Source: Oscillospiraceae bacterium (GTDB lineage Bacteria > Bacillota_A > Clostridia > Oscillospirales > Oscillospiraceae). From it: a stretch of 64,000 bases of DNA. The stretch is from positions 1-64,000 of the forward strand of contig JAFYCC010000033.1 in NCBI GenBank assembly GCA_017539885.1, read 5' to 3'. The notes beneath the pieces were generated by a model. It did no database searches. It saw nothing but the letters and a program-made list of their open reading frames with translations, and was not told where the DNA came from. The translations under genes were made by a program, and so were the position numbers. Each line of letters begins with the position of its first letter. The first letter of the stretch is position 1. Of the stretch, positions 62,438 to 64,000 are shown piece after piece.

Positions 62438-63562
62438 GTGGATGATTCAACACGCGAAAGCAAACCCGCTTTGGATCCGCATGCGCTGGAGTCCTACCTG
62501 CGTTTTTCCTATCCGGTGGGTACGACCAACCTGCGAGGTGACGTCATTTCCTACCCCGATATCCGATTTTCTTTCGATCCGGCACGGGAAAAAGCCGATT
62601 ATCTCCGTACGCTGTCACAGATTCTGGACGACATTCTGAAGATGGAACGGCAATACTCCGACGCCGCTTTTTTGTCTTCCGGCGTGGATTCTTCCCTGAT
62701 CGCTTTCGGCATCCACGCGAAAAAGACCTTTTCCGTGGCATACGAGGAACAGGAGTTTGATGAATCGCCTCTGGCGCTAGAAGCAGCTGCAAGGCTGGGC
62801 AGCGAACACCATGTCGTGAAGATCGGCCCCGAGGAATACTTTGACGCGGTGAGAGACGCCATGGCCTGCCGCGGCGCGCCGACGGGAGACGCTTCCTATA
62901 TTGCACTGTTTATTGCGGCAAGGAAAGCAGCTGAGTGGACGGATACCGTCTGTTCCGGAGAAGGACCAGACGAGCTGTTTTGCGGCTACCCTTGCTACAG
63001 CCGGTTTTTCGACGATCCGAAGGAGGACTTCTGGCTGCCCATCAACACCATCATGGACGTGGGAGAGATCCCGCCGCTGCCCGGTTACGGCGGAGACGGT
63101 TTTCTGAAAATGAACGCATTCGATCTGACAAGGTGGATGCTAGGAAACATTCTTCCCAATGTTGATGCCGCGGCAAAGGGCGCGGGGATCAATATCCGTA
63201 CGCCGTATATGAGACAGGACCTGTGGGATTTCGCTCTGTCGCTGCCGACGCAGTACAAGGCGGATCGAAACATGGGAAAACTGCTCTTCCGGGAGGCGGC
63301 ACTGCCTGTCGTCGGGCGTAAAATCGCCTTTCGCGAGAAGAGAGGCTTTCCTGTACCGGTCCGAAAATGGATGCGGAAGGAACCGTTCAAAACGCAGATC
63401 CTGGACGCTCTGACCGGCAGTATCGCGCGCGATGCGCTCGCCGTCGCGGACGTCGAGGGGATCATCAAAGCATTTTATGCGGACGGTAATGACAGTGTAT
63501 GGAAGCAGATATGGGAAATGTTTGCGCTGATTCGGTGGCTTGAGACCTTGAGTAAAGATTAA
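62438..63562 (+). CDS. Stand-alone asparagine-synthase-domain protein
   Basis: 374 aa from GTG 62438 behind GGGGGAA. It has the ATP pyrophosphatase loop FLSSGVDSS near residue 85 and SGEGPDELFCGY near 182, followed by NIRTPYMRQDLWDFALSLP, all as in the C-terminal synthetase part of AsnB. The N-terminal glutaminase domain is absent: there is no Cys2 and only about 60 residues precede the loop. It may use free ammonia or another amine nucleophile, or draw on a separate glutaminase. Related stand-alone domains make amide bonds in peptide and antibiotic pathways. Substrate unknown. Confidence 0.88.
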   Translation: MDDSTRESKPALDPHALESYLRFSYPVGTTNLRGDVISYPDIRFSFDPAREKADYLRTLSQILDDILKMERQYSDAAFLSSGVDSSLIAFGIHAKKTFSVAYEEQEFDESPLALEAAARLGSEHHVVKIGPEEYFDAVRDAMACRGAPTGDASYIALFIAARKAAEWTDTVCSGEGPDELFCGYPCYSRFFDDPKEDFWLPINTIMDVGEIPPLPGYGGDGFLKMNAFDLTRWMLGNILPNVDAAAKGAGINIRTPYMRQDLWDFALSLPTQYKADRNMGKLLFREAALPVVGRKIAFREKRGFPVPVRKWMRKEPFKTQILDALTGSIARDALAVADVEGIIKAFYADGNDSVWKQIWEMFALIRWLETLSKD

Positions 63563-63563
63563 T

Positions 63564-64000
63564 ATGCGATCGATATCATTTCTTGACGGCCGTTATCCTG
63601 TCAAAACGATCATTACTGACAGACAAGACTGGCAGAGCCATGCCGGATGGCAGGTTGACGTTTTCAGAAAAAACATCATAGAGGACCATCTTCATATGCC
63701 GCTGAAGCGAGTCATATATGCGCGTGAAACGCATTCCGGCAGCGTTTTTTCTGTTTCGGACAATGATGGCTCCGGCACACTGGAAGCGGTTTCCGAAGAA
63801 CTCCGCATAGGGCCGGCCGGCGGATTTGATGCGGTGGTTACTGCAGTCCCGGGACTCCTGTTGTGCGTCTGGACGGCGGACTGTATCCCGCTGTTTCTCT
63901 ACGATACTGAAAAGCACGCAGCGGCTATTGCCCACTGCGGATGGAGAGGCATCTGCGGCGGAATCGCCGAGAACACGCTCAAAGTGATGTGGCAGCGTTT
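63564..64000 (+). CDS. YfiH/laccase-domain (LACC1-type) protein, 5' part
   Basis: The frame opens at ATG 63564, one base after the preceding stop, and runs off the window; 145 codons are visible. The family signature is present: RETHSGSVF, then VTAVPGLLLCVWTADCIPLFLYD, followed by AIAHCGWRGICGG with the Cys and His metal ligands. Members were once called polyphenol oxidases and are now known as purine nucleoside phosphorylase/adenosine deaminase-type enzymes. No good ribosome binding site, so coupling to the upstream gene is likely. Confidence 0.88.
   Translation, partial: MRSISFLDGRYPVKTIITDRQDWQSHAGWQVDVFRKNIIEDHLHMPLKRVIYARETHSGSVFSVSDNDGSGTLEAVSEELRIGPAGGFDAVVTAVPGLLLCVWTADCIPLFLYDTEKHAAAIAHCGWRGICGGIAENTLKVMWQR

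Overview
The window looks like chromosomal core DNA of a moderately high-GC member of the Bacillota, most likely a Clostridia/Oscillospiraceae-type gut anaerobe (inference). The evidence is that both DnaE and PolC replicative polymerases are present, the order pyrH-frr-uppS-cdsA-dxr-rseP-ispG-polC is the Gram-positive one, there is a SigH-type sigma factor, an FtsEX plus CwlO/PcsB-like M23 module, a SpoVB/YabM-like flippase followed by mazG and rqcP, strong GGAGG ribosome binding sites, and near-consensus TTGACA-17-TATAAT promoters. No phage, insertion sequence, CRISPR array, rRNA or tRNA gene was seen.

Layout. 1-80 is the tail of an unknown gene. 272-16337 is almost entirely minus strand: pyrH, frr, uppS, cdsA, dxr, rseP, ispG and polC form one run with overlaps or very short gaps, followed by a separately promoted LRR protein gene and dnaE. 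16512-21524 is plus strand: a small hypothetical, a secreted SLH-SH3-SGNH protein, and a histidine phosphatase/Cys-rich fusion overlapping larB and followed by larC (nickel-pincer cofactor). 21604-26166 is minus strand: an SDR and an alpha-oxoamine synthase pair that resembles sphingoid-base synthesis, rplS, citrate synthase and a cupin. 26331-32260 is plus strand: coaX-ruvC-ruvA-ruvB, a SigH-like sigma factor, a zinc-ribbon protein, a DUF1858 protein, trmK and a Nif3 protein. 32328-34220 (minus) holds a DUF975 membrane protein and gap.

34537-49090 is plus strand: an RsuA-type pseudouridine synthase, an MsmK/UgpC-type ATPase, a PucR/CdaR regulator, ftsE-ftsX with two tandem coiled-coil M23 hydrolases and an S41 protease, a flippase-mazG-HU-rqcP block, and a methionine-type ABC importer metQ-metN-metI. 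The MetQ-like lipoprotein appears to be circularly permuted: the half that is C-terminal in ordinary MetQ comes first and the N-terminal half comes last. 49163-50789 (minus) is a PflX-like radical SAM protein overlapping a GT2 glycosyltransferase. 50997-57934 (plus) is a glycolytic run trmL-pgk-tpiA-gpmI-eno followed by a diguanylate cyclase. Then come greA-lysS, with LysRS carrying an extra C-terminal tRNA-binding domain. The last 4 kb is accessory-looking: NUDIX, a decayed frame, GNAT, a stand-alone Asn-synthase domain protein and the start of a YfiH/laccase-domain protein.

The points most worth a second look are the permuted MetQ, the SPT-like/SDR pair, the LysRS fusion, the phosphatase that lacks its second catalytic arginine, and the possibly leaderless SigH gene. 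Promoters were assigned by eye. Eighteen candidate -35/-10 pairs were found, all at 17-bp spacing; several of them decide which start codon is used. Functional names rest on remembered family motifs; no database search was run.
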